From: UBA8653 sp963978155
Lineage (GTDB): Bacteria; Planctomycetota; Phycisphaerae; Phycisphaerales; SM1A02
Direction of reading: 5' to 3'
Assembly (NCBI GenBank): GCA_963978155.1
Contig: CAXBRK010000032.1
Location: 1-18,353 of the forward strand
Length of the DNA: 18,353 bases
Below the pieces are notes generated by a model. That model was given only the letters and a program-made list of their open reading frames with translations, was not told the origin of the DNA and did not search any database. Of this stretch, positions 8,470-16,677 are shown piece after piece. Position numbers and translations under genes: made by a program. Within the stretch, counting starts at the first letter, position 1, and each line of letters opens with the position of its first letter.

Positions 8470-9156
8470 GTGCTGGTTCTTCTTGATATCGATGGCACCC
8501 TTCTGCGGACGCATGGTCTGGGGTTGGAGGCCATGGCCGCGGCGGGGGCGGAGGTTTTTGGCGCGCCCTTCCCCACCGAGAAAGTCGATACTTCGGGCCG
8601 CCTGGACCATTTGATCTTCCGTGAAGTGTGTGCCGTCGCAGGTTTTCCCGATGACGATGACCACATGGCTCGTTTTCGAACGGCGTACGTCCGTGAAATG
8701 CACGACCGACTGAAAGCCGAACCGGAGCGGTTGGTCACCATGCCCGGCACATTGGCTCTGGTCGACTTGTTGCACGACGACCCGAACGTCGAAGTTGGTG
8801 TGTTGACGGGCAACTGGGAAGAAACCGGCGTGGCCAAAATGGAACAAGCGGGATTCGACACCAGTCGAATTTCGGTACGCAGTTGGGGAGACTGCGGCCT
8901 GCACCGCCGTGACCTGGTCCCCCATGCGATGAAGCAAGCCCAAGCCACGCGACCCGATTTGCGGCCATCGCAAGTGGTGGTGCTGGGCGATACCCCCAAA
9001 GATATTGATTGTGCGCACCACCACGGGTGCCGCTGTCTCGCCACCGCCACGGGGGCGTTTACCGTTGATGAATTGTCGGATGCGGATGTGGTCTTTGCTG
9101 ATCTCGCTGAATCAGAGACCGTTTACGCGGCGATCCTTCAGTTGGCAGGCATGTGA
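8470..9156 (+). CDS. HAD-superfamily hydrolase (phosphoglycolate-phosphatase-like)
   Basis: This 228-aa protein starts at GTG 8470, three bases after the sucC stop; no strong ribosome site is visible, which suggests coupling. HAD motif I is DIDGT (6-10; nucleophile Asp6, acid/base Asp8). Motif II is VLTGN (111-115, Thr113). A basic residue for motif III lies around Arg147-Lys155, and motif IV is GDTPKDID (173-180, Asp174 and Asp178). The helical cap between motifs I and II (about 15-90) marks subfamily I, as in Gph/PGP-type phosphatases. Likely a small-molecule phosphatase; the substrate cannot be read. Its stop overlaps the next start by GTGA, so it may be co-expressed with sucC and the DUF418 protein, though no functional link is evident. 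Confidence 0.85.
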   Translation: MLVLLDIDGTLLRTHGLGLEAMAAAGAEVFGAPFPTEKVDTSGRLDHLIFREVCAVAGFPDDDDHMARFRTAYVREMHDRLKAEPERLVTMPGTLALVDLLHDDPNVEVGVLTGNWEETGVAKMEQAGFDTSRISVRSWGDCGLHRRDLVPHAMKQAQATRPDLRPSQVVVLGDTPKDIDCAHHHGCRCLATATGAFTVDELSDADVVFADLAESETVYAAILQLAGM

Positions 9157-10310
9157 GATATCCCGCCCCAGACCGCATTCGTGGCTTGGCGTTGCTGGGC
9201 ATTTTGGTGGTCAACCTCGGATTCATGGTGGGACCGATCGGGCTGGTGCTTGATCCGCCGAGTGCTCAAGCTGATGTGGTCGAGCGGGCCGGTTGGTGGC
9301 TGCTTCGGCTCGGATTTGAGAGCAAATTCATGGCGTTGTTTGCGTTGTTGTTTGGCGCGTCGGTCATGTTGGCCGGCAGCAATCCACAACGCCACGAAGC
9401 TCGAATGCTCAGACTGTTCCCGATCGGCGTGCTGCATGGTTTGGTGCTCTTTTTTGGCGACATTTTGCATGCCTATGCGGTGTGGGGCTTCCCCTTGGCT
9501 CGGCTGGGCAAGGTGCACGGGAAGTGGCTGTTGCTCTTGGGCACCATGGCATTTTGTTGGTACCTCACGGTGACCACGGTCGTTCACAGCTTCGAAGTCC
9601 AGGACGCTGGTGTGCCGAATTCCGGTCCTCCGTGGTTGCGTTTGGCCACGGCTTCGGCCGACCCGAGTGATCCGGCATTCATTGCCCTTGAGACCGAGGT
9701 GGTTCGGGCCGGACCATCGGTGGATTCCACCTTGTACCGAATGGTGGTTTTCACCTACGTCGGCATCAAAGGGGTGTTCCAAACTGGCTGGAGAGTGTTC
9801 GCCTTGTTTCTTCTTGGGCTGTGGCTGACCCGAAGGGGGTTGTGGAATACGCCCCATCGATTCCGACTTCTTTGCTGGGGAATTCCGTTGGGTCTGCTGC
9901 TGGAAGCAGTGGCCATCCAGAGCATGAGTTCCGGAACGCCGTATGCCATACGGACCACCCTGGCCCACGAGTTGGGGTCGGTGCTGCTGTCACTGGGGCT
10001 TTTTGTGAGTTTGGCCCACTGGCGAGGTGACGCAGGTTGGTTCACGCGACACATTCAAGCGGCGGGACGTATGGCGTTGACCGTGTATCTGCTGCAATCC
10101 GGTGTGATGTTCGCCATGGCGCACAGCGGGTACTGGGGGGAGGCCAATCGAGCCTCTGTGTTTGGGCTGGCCGTGCTGATTTGGTTGGGTTGTATCTTTC
10201 TTTCCGAACGGTGGTTGCGGCGATATCCCACTGGGCCCATCGAACATCTGTGGCGTCGTTGGGCTGACGGCAGTTGTGGACAACATGCCAGCGTGACCAA
10301 GGCCCTCTGA
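9153..10310 (+). CDS. DUF418 (YeiB-like) membrane protein
   Basis: This 385-aa polytopic membrane protein starts at GTG 9153 inside a GTGA overlap with the HAD gene. The N-terminus has the family signature of an Arg-rich cue before the first helix (DRIRGLALLGILVVNL, about 7-22). A second conserved block is FESKFMALFALLFGAS (about 54-69). The C-terminus has AAGRMALTVYLLQS and, near the end, the DUF418 hallmark TGPIEHLWRRW. Eight or more hydrophobic segments are evident. The biochemical function of DUF418/YeiB proteins is not established; they show an acyltransferase-3/HGSNAT-like helical layout. Inner-membrane location is expected. No terminator is visible after it. Confidence 0.85.
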   Translation: MRYPAPDRIRGLALLGILVVNLGFMVGPIGLVLDPPSAQADVVERAGWWLLRLGFESKFMALFALLFGASVMLAGSNPQRHEARMLRLFPIGVLHGLVLFFGDILHAYAVWGFPLARLGKVHGKWLLLLGTMAFCWYLTVTTVVHSFEVQDAGVPNSGPPWLRLATASADPSDPAFIALETEVVRAGPSVDSTLYRMVVFTYVGIKGVFQTGWRVFALFLLGLWLTRRGLWNTPHRFRLLCWGIPLGLLLEAVAIQSMSSGTPYAIRTTLAHELGSVLLSLGLFVSLAHWRGDAGWFTRHIQAAGRMALTVYLLQSGVMFAMAHSGYWGEANRASVFGLAVLIWLGCIFLSERWLRRYPTGPIEHLWRRWADGSCGQHASVTKAL

Positions 10311-10366
10311 TCAACATAAATTTCCTCCTATCTCGCAGGATGTGAGAAGCAGGAGCAGACCTCAGC

Positions 10367-11104
10367 ATGGACGCCTCAGAATCTGGTTACTCCACCATCT
10401 GCGATGATTTCTACGTGAATGTTCGTCTGGACCTGCGTGTGAAGCAGGCTCCTGATGATCGCACGGTGATGGACTTCTTCGAACGGATGCGTCGAGTTGC
10501 TCCAAGCTTTACGGGCGTCAAGCACATTGACACCGAATGGATTTTGGAAGCGCCCCTTGGTGACCAACGCATGGAGTGGGTGGCGATCGGTCCAGGGGCC
10601 GTTCGTTGTGGCGCCGTGAATCCCATTCGAGTGTCCGCCGCGTACGAGTTGGCCACCAACGTGCTGGAGGCTCTCCCCGGCTACTTTGGGATTGGAGCGT
10701 TGGATGTGGTGAGTTTGGAACTCACGTTCGGATTTGATCTGGACACCGACCAAGACCATTACGAAGCCGTCCACGACACCCTGCTTGGGGGGTCAAGACT
10801 GGCGGGTCTGATGCGCTGTGACGAAGAACGCGTGGTCGAAATGCAGCCCATGTTGGCTTGGAGTTTGGACCACAGTGCTCATTTGCAGGCCCAAGTTGAA
10901 GTGCGTCCCCGAGGAAAGGGGAGGGGGCTCGGCAACGTGGAGAGTTGCAGCGTGTATTCGACCGTCAAGCGGACGGGACCGGTCGAGCGCTTCGAAGACC
11001 CTGGAGTCTTGGTGCACGAGTTGGCCGGTCGGGTGGAAGCCTTGGCGTCCGACCGCGTGATCCCAGAGATCGTGATGCCACTGCGAGCGCGCTTTCTGAT
11101 CTGA
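10367..11104 (+). CDS. Hypothetical protein, 245 aa, family not recognised
   Basis: I do not recognise this protein. It is soluble, with no signal peptide or membrane helix. It is moderately acidic in the first half, with alternating beta-like strands (EWVAIGPGAVRCG, LDVVSLELTFGFDLD, HLQAQVEVRPRG) and helices (TVMDFFERMRRVAP, AAYELATNVLEALPG). A basic GRGKGRGLG-like turn near residues 180-190 and a Ser/Thr-rich SCSVYSTVKRTG follow. The order strand-helix-strand repeated twice suggests a two-lobed alpha/beta fold, which is inference. The start is ATG at 10367 with AGGAG at 10351-10355, a somewhat long 11-nt spacing. A gap of 56 nt separates it from the DUF418 gene, and an intrinsic terminator follows, so it may be its own transcription unit. 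Codon style matches its neighbours, so there is no sign of recent transfer. Confidence 0.75.
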   Translation: MDASESGYSTICDDFYVNVRLDLRVKQAPDDRTVMDFFERMRRVAPSFTGVKHIDTEWILEAPLGDQRMEWVAIGPGAVRCGAVNPIRVSAAYELATNVLEALPGYFGIGALDVVSLELTFGFDLDTDQDHYEAVHDTLLGGSRLAGLMRCDEERVVEMQPMLAWSLDHSAHLQAQVEVRPRGKGRGLGNVESCSVYSTVKRTGPVERFEDPGVLVHELAGRVEALASDRVIPEIVMPLRARFLI

Positions 11105-11110
11105 CAGGCT

Positions 11111-11139
11111 TGCGTGCGTCGGAACGCCGCACATTTTTT
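11111..11139 (+). terminator. Intrinsic terminator after the 245-aa gene
   Basis: An 8-bp stem, TGCG-(T bulge)-GCGT (11111-11119) pairing with ACGCCGCA (11124-11131), closes on a CGGA loop. It is followed by CA and six T residues (11134-11139). It lies 6 nt after the stop of the 245-aa gene and is oriented to end its transcript. It is the only clear Rho-independent terminator with a T-tract that I saw in the window. Confidence 0.8.
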
Positions 11140-11187
11140 GATCTTGTTGCTGAGTTTGGAAGGTTTGACCGGTTGAGCGTTGGCGGC

Positions 11188-12084
11188 TCACAAGCGGATG
11201 CCGTGCATCGAGGCGATGTCTTCCGGACGAACGGAGTCACCAGTCCGTAGGGAAAGATCGATGCCCGCCAACAGCAGCGAAAGCCACACCAAATCGGCAG
11301 GGCCGCGGCCCTCTTCTCCGGCGTGTTGGAATCGGCTGATGGTGGTCCCTGCCATGGCGCCCACACTGGACTCACACGTTTGTGTCTGCCCGCCTTCATC
11401 CACGCCTTGGTGACCGTACGCGCGGAATCCTTGGGCGTGAATTTCCAAGAGATGCTCCTCAGAGCCCACCACCAACTGTCTGCGAACGACGGGTGAGTTC
11501 CCATCGCTTCGAATGGTCGAGATGGCGCCGGTCTTGTGCTTCAGCAGGACTGAAATTCGTGCCCCTCCGGGTGTGTCCTGTTTGGCCCGCAAACTCACCA
11601 CGGCGCCGCCTACGTGGTGCAGCGTGTCCAACGCGTCGATCAACAGGGCACGCAAGTCTCTGCTGGTCTTTCCCGAGAAGTCAGCATGCAGGGAACTTGG
11701 GGTGGGTGAGGCTTCCAAGAGATCAAGGGCCGACCGAAAGCCGGCAGAACGCAGAAAGCGGGGGGCCAGTCGCACTCGATCGGGGAGGGCGGCGGCTTCT
11801 TCGGGGTCAGCAGGGAAAGATCCTGTGGTGAAGACTTGTTGCGTCCCCGAAGCCCACGGCCGGAGGCTTTCTGAGGTGACTTCCTCATCGGTCATGATCA
11901 ACAGGGTGCTTGCCCCTTCGGGAACCGCACGCAAATCATCCAGGGGTGGGGCCTCAAGTCGCGTGGCCAAAGCGCCTCTGGTGGCTCCCGGATTCCCGAC
12001 CGCCAGCAATGGCATATCCAAGACTTGGGTGGCATCTCGGACGCTCGGTTCGTCTTCAAGTTGTGCCCAGACCACGAGTCCCAT
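11188..12084 (-). CDS. Hypothetical protein, distant Gfo/Idh/MocA-like oxidoreductase fold
   Basis: The open frame extends back to 12372, but that part is antisense to rnpB and of odd Arg/Pro/His-rich composition. I place the start at ATG 12084 (298 aa). A GGAGG lies 16 nt upstream, further than ideal, so the start is tentative. The N-terminal 95 residues look like a partial Rossmann-type unit (LEAPPLDDLRAVPEG then STLLIMTD) but lack a GxGxxG loop. The later part has features of a Gfo/Idh C-terminal domain: RLAPRFLRSAGF, then IDALDTLHHVGGAVVSLRA, then strands ending RQLVVGSEEHLLEIHAQGFR. No catalytic Lys of an EKP motif is seen. It may be a non-catalytic relative that has lost cofactor binding. 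That it is a real gene is more certain than its family. Confidence 0.55.
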   Translation of the reverse strand: MGLVVWAQLEDEPSVRDATQVLDMPLLAVGNPGATRGALATRLEAPPLDDLRAVPEGASTLLIMTDEEVTSESLRPWASGTQQVFTTGSFPADPEEAAALPDRVRLAPRFLRSAGFRSALDLLEASPTPSSLHADFSGKTSRDLRALLIDALDTLHHVGGAVVSLRAKQDTPGGARISVLLKHKTGAISTIRSDGNSPVVRRQLVVGSEEHLLEIHAQGFRAYGHQGVDEGGQTQTCESSVGAMAGTTISRFQHAGEEGRGPADLVWLSLLLAGIDLSLRTGDSVRPEDIASMHGIRL

Positions 12085-12108
12085 TTCTGAAGAAAGCGTA
12101 CCTCCCGA

Positions 12109-12137
12109 TTGGCCAAGCCGGGTTCGTGACTTACAAT
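12109..12137 (+). promoter_or_regulatory. rnpB promoter
   Basis: TTGGCC (12109-12114) and TACAAT (12132-12137) are separated by exactly 17 bp, matching four of six and five of six consensus positions. Transcription would begin around 12143, which is the first base of the P1 helix of the RNase P RNA. This is the best sigma-70-type promoter in the window. Confidence 0.75.
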
Positions 12138-12142
12138 TTGGC

Positions 12143-12500
<358 letters not shown>

Positions 12501-12517
12501 ATGCGGCGAACCACTTT

Positions 12518-12535
12518 GGGTGCCCACGGGCACCC
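12518..12535 (+). terminator. Possible rnpB 3' hairpin (no T-tract)
   Basis: GGGTGCCC and GGGCACCC form a perfect inverted repeat around AC, giving a 7-bp stem with a 4-nt loop, 17 nt after the P1 3' strand. No T-run follows, so it may be a weak terminator, a processing boundary, or chance. Confidence 0.4.
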
Positions 12536-12546
12536 GCCTGCGCGCG

Positions 12547-12552
12547 TAGAAT
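12547..12552 (+). promoter_or_regulatory. Putative gcvP promoter -10 (TAGAAT)
   Basis: TAGAAT within GTAGAATCC repeats the string found upstream of sucC. It ends 11 nt before the ATG at 12564, so the transcript would be leaderless or nearly so if that ATG is used; an ATG four codons later (12576) would leave a 15-20 nt leader. No -35 and no Shine-Dalgarno are seen. Readthrough from rnpB is an alternative. Confidence 0.35.
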
Positions 12553-12563
12553 CCACTCAACAC

Positions 12564-15461
12564 ATGAGTTCGCAAATGACCCCCTCGATTGCCTCTTCAT
12601 CCGATCACCTCCACCCATCCGACCGCTTCGCTCCGCGTCACCTTGGGCCACGTCCCGAAGACCAGAAGGCCATGCTTAGTGCGCTCGGTGTGTCTTCGAT
12701 GGGCGACCTGTTGTTTGAAGCCATCCCCGATGCCATTCGGAACGATGATCCTCTGCGTCTCCGTCCGGCGGCTTCGGAGTCGCAAGCGACGGCCGCGTTG
12801 CGGGCGATGATGTCCAAAAATCGTGTGCTCAAGAGTGCGATTGGTGCGGGGTACCACAATTGCTTGATCCCCTCGGTCATCGAGCGCACCGTCTTCCGCA
12901 ACCCAGGTTGGTACACCCAGTACACGCCCTACCAGGCTGAGATCTCGCAAGGTCGCATGGAAGTGTTGCTGGCTTGGCAAACCATGATTGCTGATTTGTG
13001 TGGTTTGCCGCTCGCGGGGGCATCGCTGTTGGATGAACCAACCGCCGCCGCCGAAGCCATGGCCATGGCGAGGAATATTGCCCGGGGCAAAGGCAATGCC
13101 TTCTTGTTGGACGCTGACGCCCATCCCCAAACCATCGCGGTGGTCTTAGGCCGTGCGGCGCCAATGGGGATTGAAGTTCGCGTCGTGAGCCCCGAGGCCT
13201 TTGAGTTCAGCGATGACGTCTTTGGCTGCTTCGTGCAAATGCCCAACACGAACGGCAAGCTGCAGGATCATTCGGTGGTGGCCGACGCGGCCAGGGCGGC
13301 AGGGGCGGTCCCCATCGCGGCAGTTGATCCTTTGCTCCTGACCCTCATGCGCAGCCCCGGAGAGATGGGGTTTGAAATCGCAGTTGGATCGGCCCAGCGC
13401 TTTGGTGTCCCAATGGGCTTCGGTGGACCCCACGCGGGCTTCTTGGCAACCCAGTCCAATCACGTTCGGCGCATGCCCGGTCGCATCATCGGGGTCTCCC
13501 GTGATGCCGAAGGGCGTCCGGCGTTGCGTTTGACGGTGCAAACCCGCGAACAGCACATTCGTCGCGACAAAGCCACCAGCAACATCTGCACTTCCCAGGT
13601 TCTCTTGGCGGTGATGAGCGGCTTCTACGGCATGTGGCACGGGCCGGAAGGCTTGACCGAAATCGCCAAGCGGGTTCGTGACCTCGCACATTTGGCTGCC
13701 GAATCATTGGAAGCCGCTGGGTTTGCGGTTGAGGCTGGGCCACGATTCGACACCGTGGCATTCCGCCCCGACCACGTTGAGAACACGTTGACCCAAGCGC
13801 AAGAGGCGGGCTGGAACTTGCGTGACTTCGGTGATGGTCGCGTGGGACTGACGGTTGATGAGACGTTCACCCCGGAAGATCTCGAAACGATGTTGTCAGC
13901 GTTGGGATGCACGCTCGTGCCGACGCAGACGCCCGACTGGCCGGAACCATTGGTGCGGTCATCCGCGTTCATGACCGACGCAGTCTTCCACGCCCACCGA
14001 AGTGAAACCCAGATGCTTCGTTTGATCAAGCGGCTTGAGTCTCGGGATCTCTCCCTTTGCCATTCGATGATTCCTCTTGGCTCGTGCACCATGAAGCTCA
14101 ACGCGGCTTCCGAGATGGACCCCGTCTCTTGGCCCGAGTTTTCGGCAATGCACCCCTTCGCCCCGGAATCTCAAACCGAAGGCTGGAAAGAATTCTTGGC
14201 CGATCTCGAGCGGTCCTTGGCAGAAGTCACGGGTTTTGCTGGGGTCAGTTTGCAACCCAATGCTGGTGCTCAGGGAGAGTACGCAGGGTTGATGACCATC
14301 CGGGCGTACCACGAGGCCCGCAACGAATCGCACCGAAACATCTGCTTGGTGCCAACCTCGGCCCACGGCACCAACCCGGCCTCCGCCGTGATGGCGGGCA
14401 TGACCGTGGTCCCCTTGCAGTGTGATGAACGCGGCGATTTGGATATGGCTGACCTTGAAGCCAAGATTGCCAAGCATGGTGATGACCTGGCCGCGCTGAT
14501 GGTCACGTACCCCTCCACGCACGGCGTTTTTGAAGCAACCATCCGAGAAGTCTGTGACAAGGTGCACGCGGCCGGCGGGCAGGTGTACCTCGATGGTGCC
14601 AACATGAACGCCATGGTTGGCTTGGCCAAGCCTGGTGATTTGGGCGCCGACGTCTGCCACCTGAACTTGCACAAGACCTTCTGCATTCCTCACGGTGGGG
14701 GTGGCCCCGGAATGGGACCCATTGGTCTGGCGGCCCACTTGCTGCCGTACCGTCCCGGCCATCCCGTGCGGATGCCCGACGGTGCTGAGTCCTCGGCGAT
14801 TGCGCCCATCAGCGGCGCGCCATACGGTTCAGCCTCGATCTTGGCGATCTCGTGGATGTACCTTGAAATGATGGGCCCGAAGGGCCTTCGTGAAGCCACG
14901 GAATTGGCCATCTTGAATGCCAACTACATGGCGGCTCGGCTGTCCGATCACTACTCGATCCTGTACACGAGTCCCGCGGGCCGCTGTGCCCACGAATTCA
15001 TCTTGGATTGCCGTGCTTTTGAGAAGACGGCCGGCATTCGAGTCGAAGACATTGCCAAGCGGCTGATGGACTATGGGTTCCATGCCCCCACCATGAGTTG
15101 GCCGGTGCCGGGCACCCTCATGATCGAGCCCACGGAAAGCGAAGATCGCGCCGAACTCGATCGGTACTGCGATGCTTTGGTTGCCATTCGCGAAGAGATT
15201 CGAGAAATCGAATCCGGCGAAGCCGATCGTGATGTGAACCTGTTGAAGATGGCGCCGCACACGCAGTCGATGTTGGTCACCGAGTCGTGGGATCGCCCCT
15301 ACGCCCGGGAGCGTGCGGTGTATCCGTTGGCGTACTTGCGGGAATCAAAATTCTGGCCACCCGTCGCTCGGGTGGACAACCCTTGGGGTGACCGCAACAT
15401 TTTCTGTTCTTGTGCCGGTGTCGAAGAGGTGGCAAACCTCGTCGAATCGGCCGAGGCCTAA
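12564..15461 (+). CDS. gcvP: Glycine dehydrogenase (decarboxylating), single-chain P-protein
   Basis: The start at 12564 gives 965 aa, close to the usual 950-960 of one-chain GcvP. The frame is open from 12450, but those first 38 codons lie in rnpB and its 3' hairpin and are not expected to be protein. The N-terminal hallmark FAPRHLGPRPEDQKAML follows the chosen Met. The N-terminal half carries the family stretches YTPYQAEISQGRMEVLLAWQ and RDKATSNICTSQ. The C-terminal half has SLCHSMIPLGSCTMKLNAAS, VPTSAHGTNPASA and the PLP-binding LHKTFCIPHGGGGPGMGP with Lys704. Known role: it decarboxylates glycine on PLP and passes the aminomethyl group to lipoyl-GcvH. gcvT and gcvH are not nearby. Its last 4 nt overlap the convergent pgpA stop. 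Confidence 0.96.
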   Translation: MSSQMTPSIASSSDHLHPSDRFAPRHLGPRPEDQKAMLSALGVSSMGDLLFEAIPDAIRNDDPLRLRPAASESQATAALRAMMSKNRVLKSAIGAGYHNCLIPSVIERTVFRNPGWYTQYTPYQAEISQGRMEVLLAWQTMIADLCGLPLAGASLLDEPTAAAEAMAMARNIARGKGNAFLLDADAHPQTIAVVLGRAAPMGIEVRVVSPEAFEFSDDVFGCFVQMPNTNGKLQDHSVVADAARAAGAVPIAAVDPLLLTLMRSPGEMGFEIAVGSAQRFGVPMGFGGPHAGFLATQSNHVRRMPGRIIGVSRDAEGRPALRLTVQTREQHIRRDKATSNICTSQVLLAVMSGFYGMWHGPEGLTEIAKRVRDLAHLAAESLEAAGFAVEAGPRFDTVAFRPDHVENTLTQAQEAGWNLRDFGDGRVGLTVDETFTPEDLETMLSALGCTLVPTQTPDWPEPLVRSSAFMTDAVFHAHRSETQMLRLIKRLESRDLSLCHSMIPLGSCTMKLNAASEMDPVSWPEFSAMHPFAPESQTEGWKEFLADLERSLAEVTGFAGVSLQPNAGAQGEYAGLMTIRAYHEARNESHRNICLVPTSAHGTNPASAVMAGMTVVPLQCDERGDLDMADLEAKIAKHGDDLAALMVTYPSTHGVFEATIREVCDKVHAAGGQVYLDGANMNAMVGLAKPGDLGADVCHLNLHKTFCIPHGGGGPGMGPIGLAAHLLPYRPGHPVRMPDGAESSAIAPISGAPYGSASILAISWMYLEMMGPKGLREATELAILNANYMAARLSDHYSILYTSPAGRCAHEFILDCRAFEKTAGIRVEDIAKRLMDYGFHAPTMSWPVPGTLMIEPTESEDRAELDRYCDALVAIREEIREIESGEADRDVNLLKMAPHTQSMLVTESWDRPYARERAVYPLAYLRESKFWPPVARVDNPWGDRNIFCSCAGVEEVANLVESAEA

Positions 15462-16033
15462 GCCGCCAAGCCCAAGCAGTCGACCACCTCGGTCGGTGAT
15501 TTCCAAAGCAGCAAGAGTTTGAGGACGGCCCAAGCTTGCGCGCCCGCCACGATGTCATCCAGCAAGATGCCTGATCCACCTTTGAGATTTTGAATTCGAT
15601 TGGCGGGGGGCAATTTCAGAATGTCAAAAATTCGGAACAGCACGAAAGCGGTGCCGGCCAGAACACCATTGGCCAGAATGTTGGCGGTGGAGTCCATGGC
15701 CACCCAAGGCACGCCGAGCATCAGCACCAGCGCTTGACCGGCGGTTTCGTCGGCCACCACCAGCGAAGGATCTTTCCCCGCGCAGTGGGCTTCGGCTGCT
15801 CGGCCGAAGCACCAGCACGCCGCGCTGCCAAGCGCGGTCAAAAGCAGCATCAGGTATTGCACGGTCGTGTGGTCTTGGCTGCTGAACCCCTGGTCCGAAA
15901 GGCACCACACGGCACCCAACGCCATGATGACGGGGGGCAGCGAGCCCCAGGTGCCTGGTGCGGGACGCAGCGCGCCCAAGCCCCCAACACTGACTGCGAG
16001 CCAGCCCAATGTGCTGAGTTTGGGGTTCGTCAT
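15458..16033 (-). CDS. pgpA: Phosphatidylglycerophosphatase A
   Basis: The start at ATG 16033 overlaps the pgsA stop (ATGA) and has GAGGTG upstream; a longer open frame to 16210 is only a shadow within pgsA. The product is 191 aa with the PgpA motifs: GLGALRPAPGTWGS (18-31), VVADETAGQ (92-100, Asp95 and Glu96 as likely metal ligands), FRIFDILKLPP (133-143) and KGGSGILLDDIVAG (151-164). Several membrane helices are present. Known role: it removes phosphate from phosphatidylglycerol-phosphate to give phosphatidylglycerol at the inner membrane. That is the step directly after PgsA, so the pair forms a functional operon. Confidence 0.93.
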   Translation of the reverse strand: MTNPKLSTLGWLAVSVGGLGALRPAPGTWGSLPPVIMALGAVWCLSDQGFSSQDHTTVQYLMLLLTALGSAACWCFGRAAEAHCAGKDPSLVVADETAGQALVLMLGVPWVAMDSTANILANGVLAGTAFVLFRIFDILKLPPANRIQNLKGGSGILLDDIVAGAQAWAVLKLLLLWKSPTEVVDCLGLAA

Positions 16034-16620
16034 GCGTTCACCTCGCGCAAGCCGCTTCGCATGGCGCCAACGTAGTCCAGTCCGCTCAGCACGGTGACGA
16101 TGGTCACCACCCAAGCCATGGGCGTCGCGCACTTGGCGGCCATTTCGGGGGCCACTTGGACCAGCAGCACCACGGCGGGCAAGCAGGCCGATTGCAACAC
16201 CATTTTCCATTTCCCGATGGCTCGGGCTCGGTAATCCACCCCTTCGGCTTCCAAAATGGCTCGAGCGCTGGTGACAAAAAGCTCTCTGGCCAGGACCAAA
16301 ACGGCCATGATCGGTGTCCAGCCGGAGATCGAACCCGAGGCTTCGTGCCAGCCGGGACCAGCCAGGATGACCACAGTTCCCAGGATGAGCACTTTGTCCG
16401 CGAACGGATCCAGAATCCGTCCGACAAGGCTTTCCACGCCCCAGCGGCGGGCCAAATGGCCATCCAAGGCATCGGTAAGGGCGGCCAGCAGGAAGGCGGC
16501 CAGCCCGACCCAGCTCAAAATGGGGTGAGGGCCCACGGCCCAGCAGCCAAATGTCGCGGCCGCCAATGGGAGACGAGCCACCGTGAGGGCGTTGGGGATG
16601 ATATTCCTAGGGGGCAACAT
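16030..16620 (-). CDS. pgsA: CDP-diacylglycerol--glycerol-3-phosphate 3-phosphatidyltransferase
   Basis: This 196-aa integral membrane enzyme starts at ATG 16620 (MLPPRNIIPNALTVARLPLA, the typical PgsA N-terminus). The full CDP-alcohol phosphotransferase signature is present: D50-x2-D53-G54-x2-A57-R58-x8-G67-x3-D71-x3-D75, which binds two metal ions and the CDP moiety. About five to six hydrophobic segments follow. Known role: it makes phosphatidylglycerol-phosphate from CDP-diacylglycerol and glycerol-3-phosphate. Upstream frame extension (to 17736) is antisense to nuoJ and is discounted. The nearest purine-rich ribosome site (GGAGAG, 16641-16646) is 20 nt upstream, too far. A -10-like TATCCT ends only 8 nt before the ATG, so translation may be leaderless. 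Confidence 0.94.
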   Translation of the reverse strand: MLPPRNIIPNALTVARLPLAAATFGCWAVGPHPILSWVGLAAFLLAALTDALDGHLARRWGVESLVGRILDPFADKVLILGTVVILAGPGWHEASGSISGWTPIMAVLVLARELFVTSARAILEAEGVDYRARAIGKWKMVLQSACLPAVVLLVQVAPEMAAKCATPMAWVVTIVTVLSGLDYVGAMRSGLREVNA

Positions 16621-16628
16621 GGGGACCG

Positions 16629-16635
16629 AGGATAC
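16629..16635 (-). promoter_or_regulatory. Putative pgsA promoter -10 (GTATCCT)
   Basis: GTATCCT on the minus strand, 8 nt before the pgsA ATG, contains TATCCT as a possible -10 (four of six). The same heptamer occurs on the plus strand at 16678-16684, before nuoJ, making an inverted repeat with a 42-nt centre. No -35 is clear for either. Confidence 0.3.
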
Positions 16636-16677
16636 GTCGACTCTCCTTCGTGCGGTGGATGCGTGCCCACTGGGCGA

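Noticed and set aside
7219..9024. 601-codon open frame antisense to sucC and the HAD gene
   Set aside because: Both plus-strand genes are unmistakable. The antisense product is His/Gln/Gly-rich with no recognisable domain, as expected from codon bias in a GC-rich genome.
10311..10366. Possible promoter or hairpin before the 245-aa gene
   Set aside because: Candidate -10 strings (CATAAA, CAGGAT) and a GTGACC -35 are too weak to choose between, and no stem-loop is present.
12518..12535. Riboswitch upstream of gcvP
   Set aside because: A glycine riboswitch would be expected at gcv genes, but the 60-nt gap between rnpB and gcvP is too short and shows only one small hairpin.
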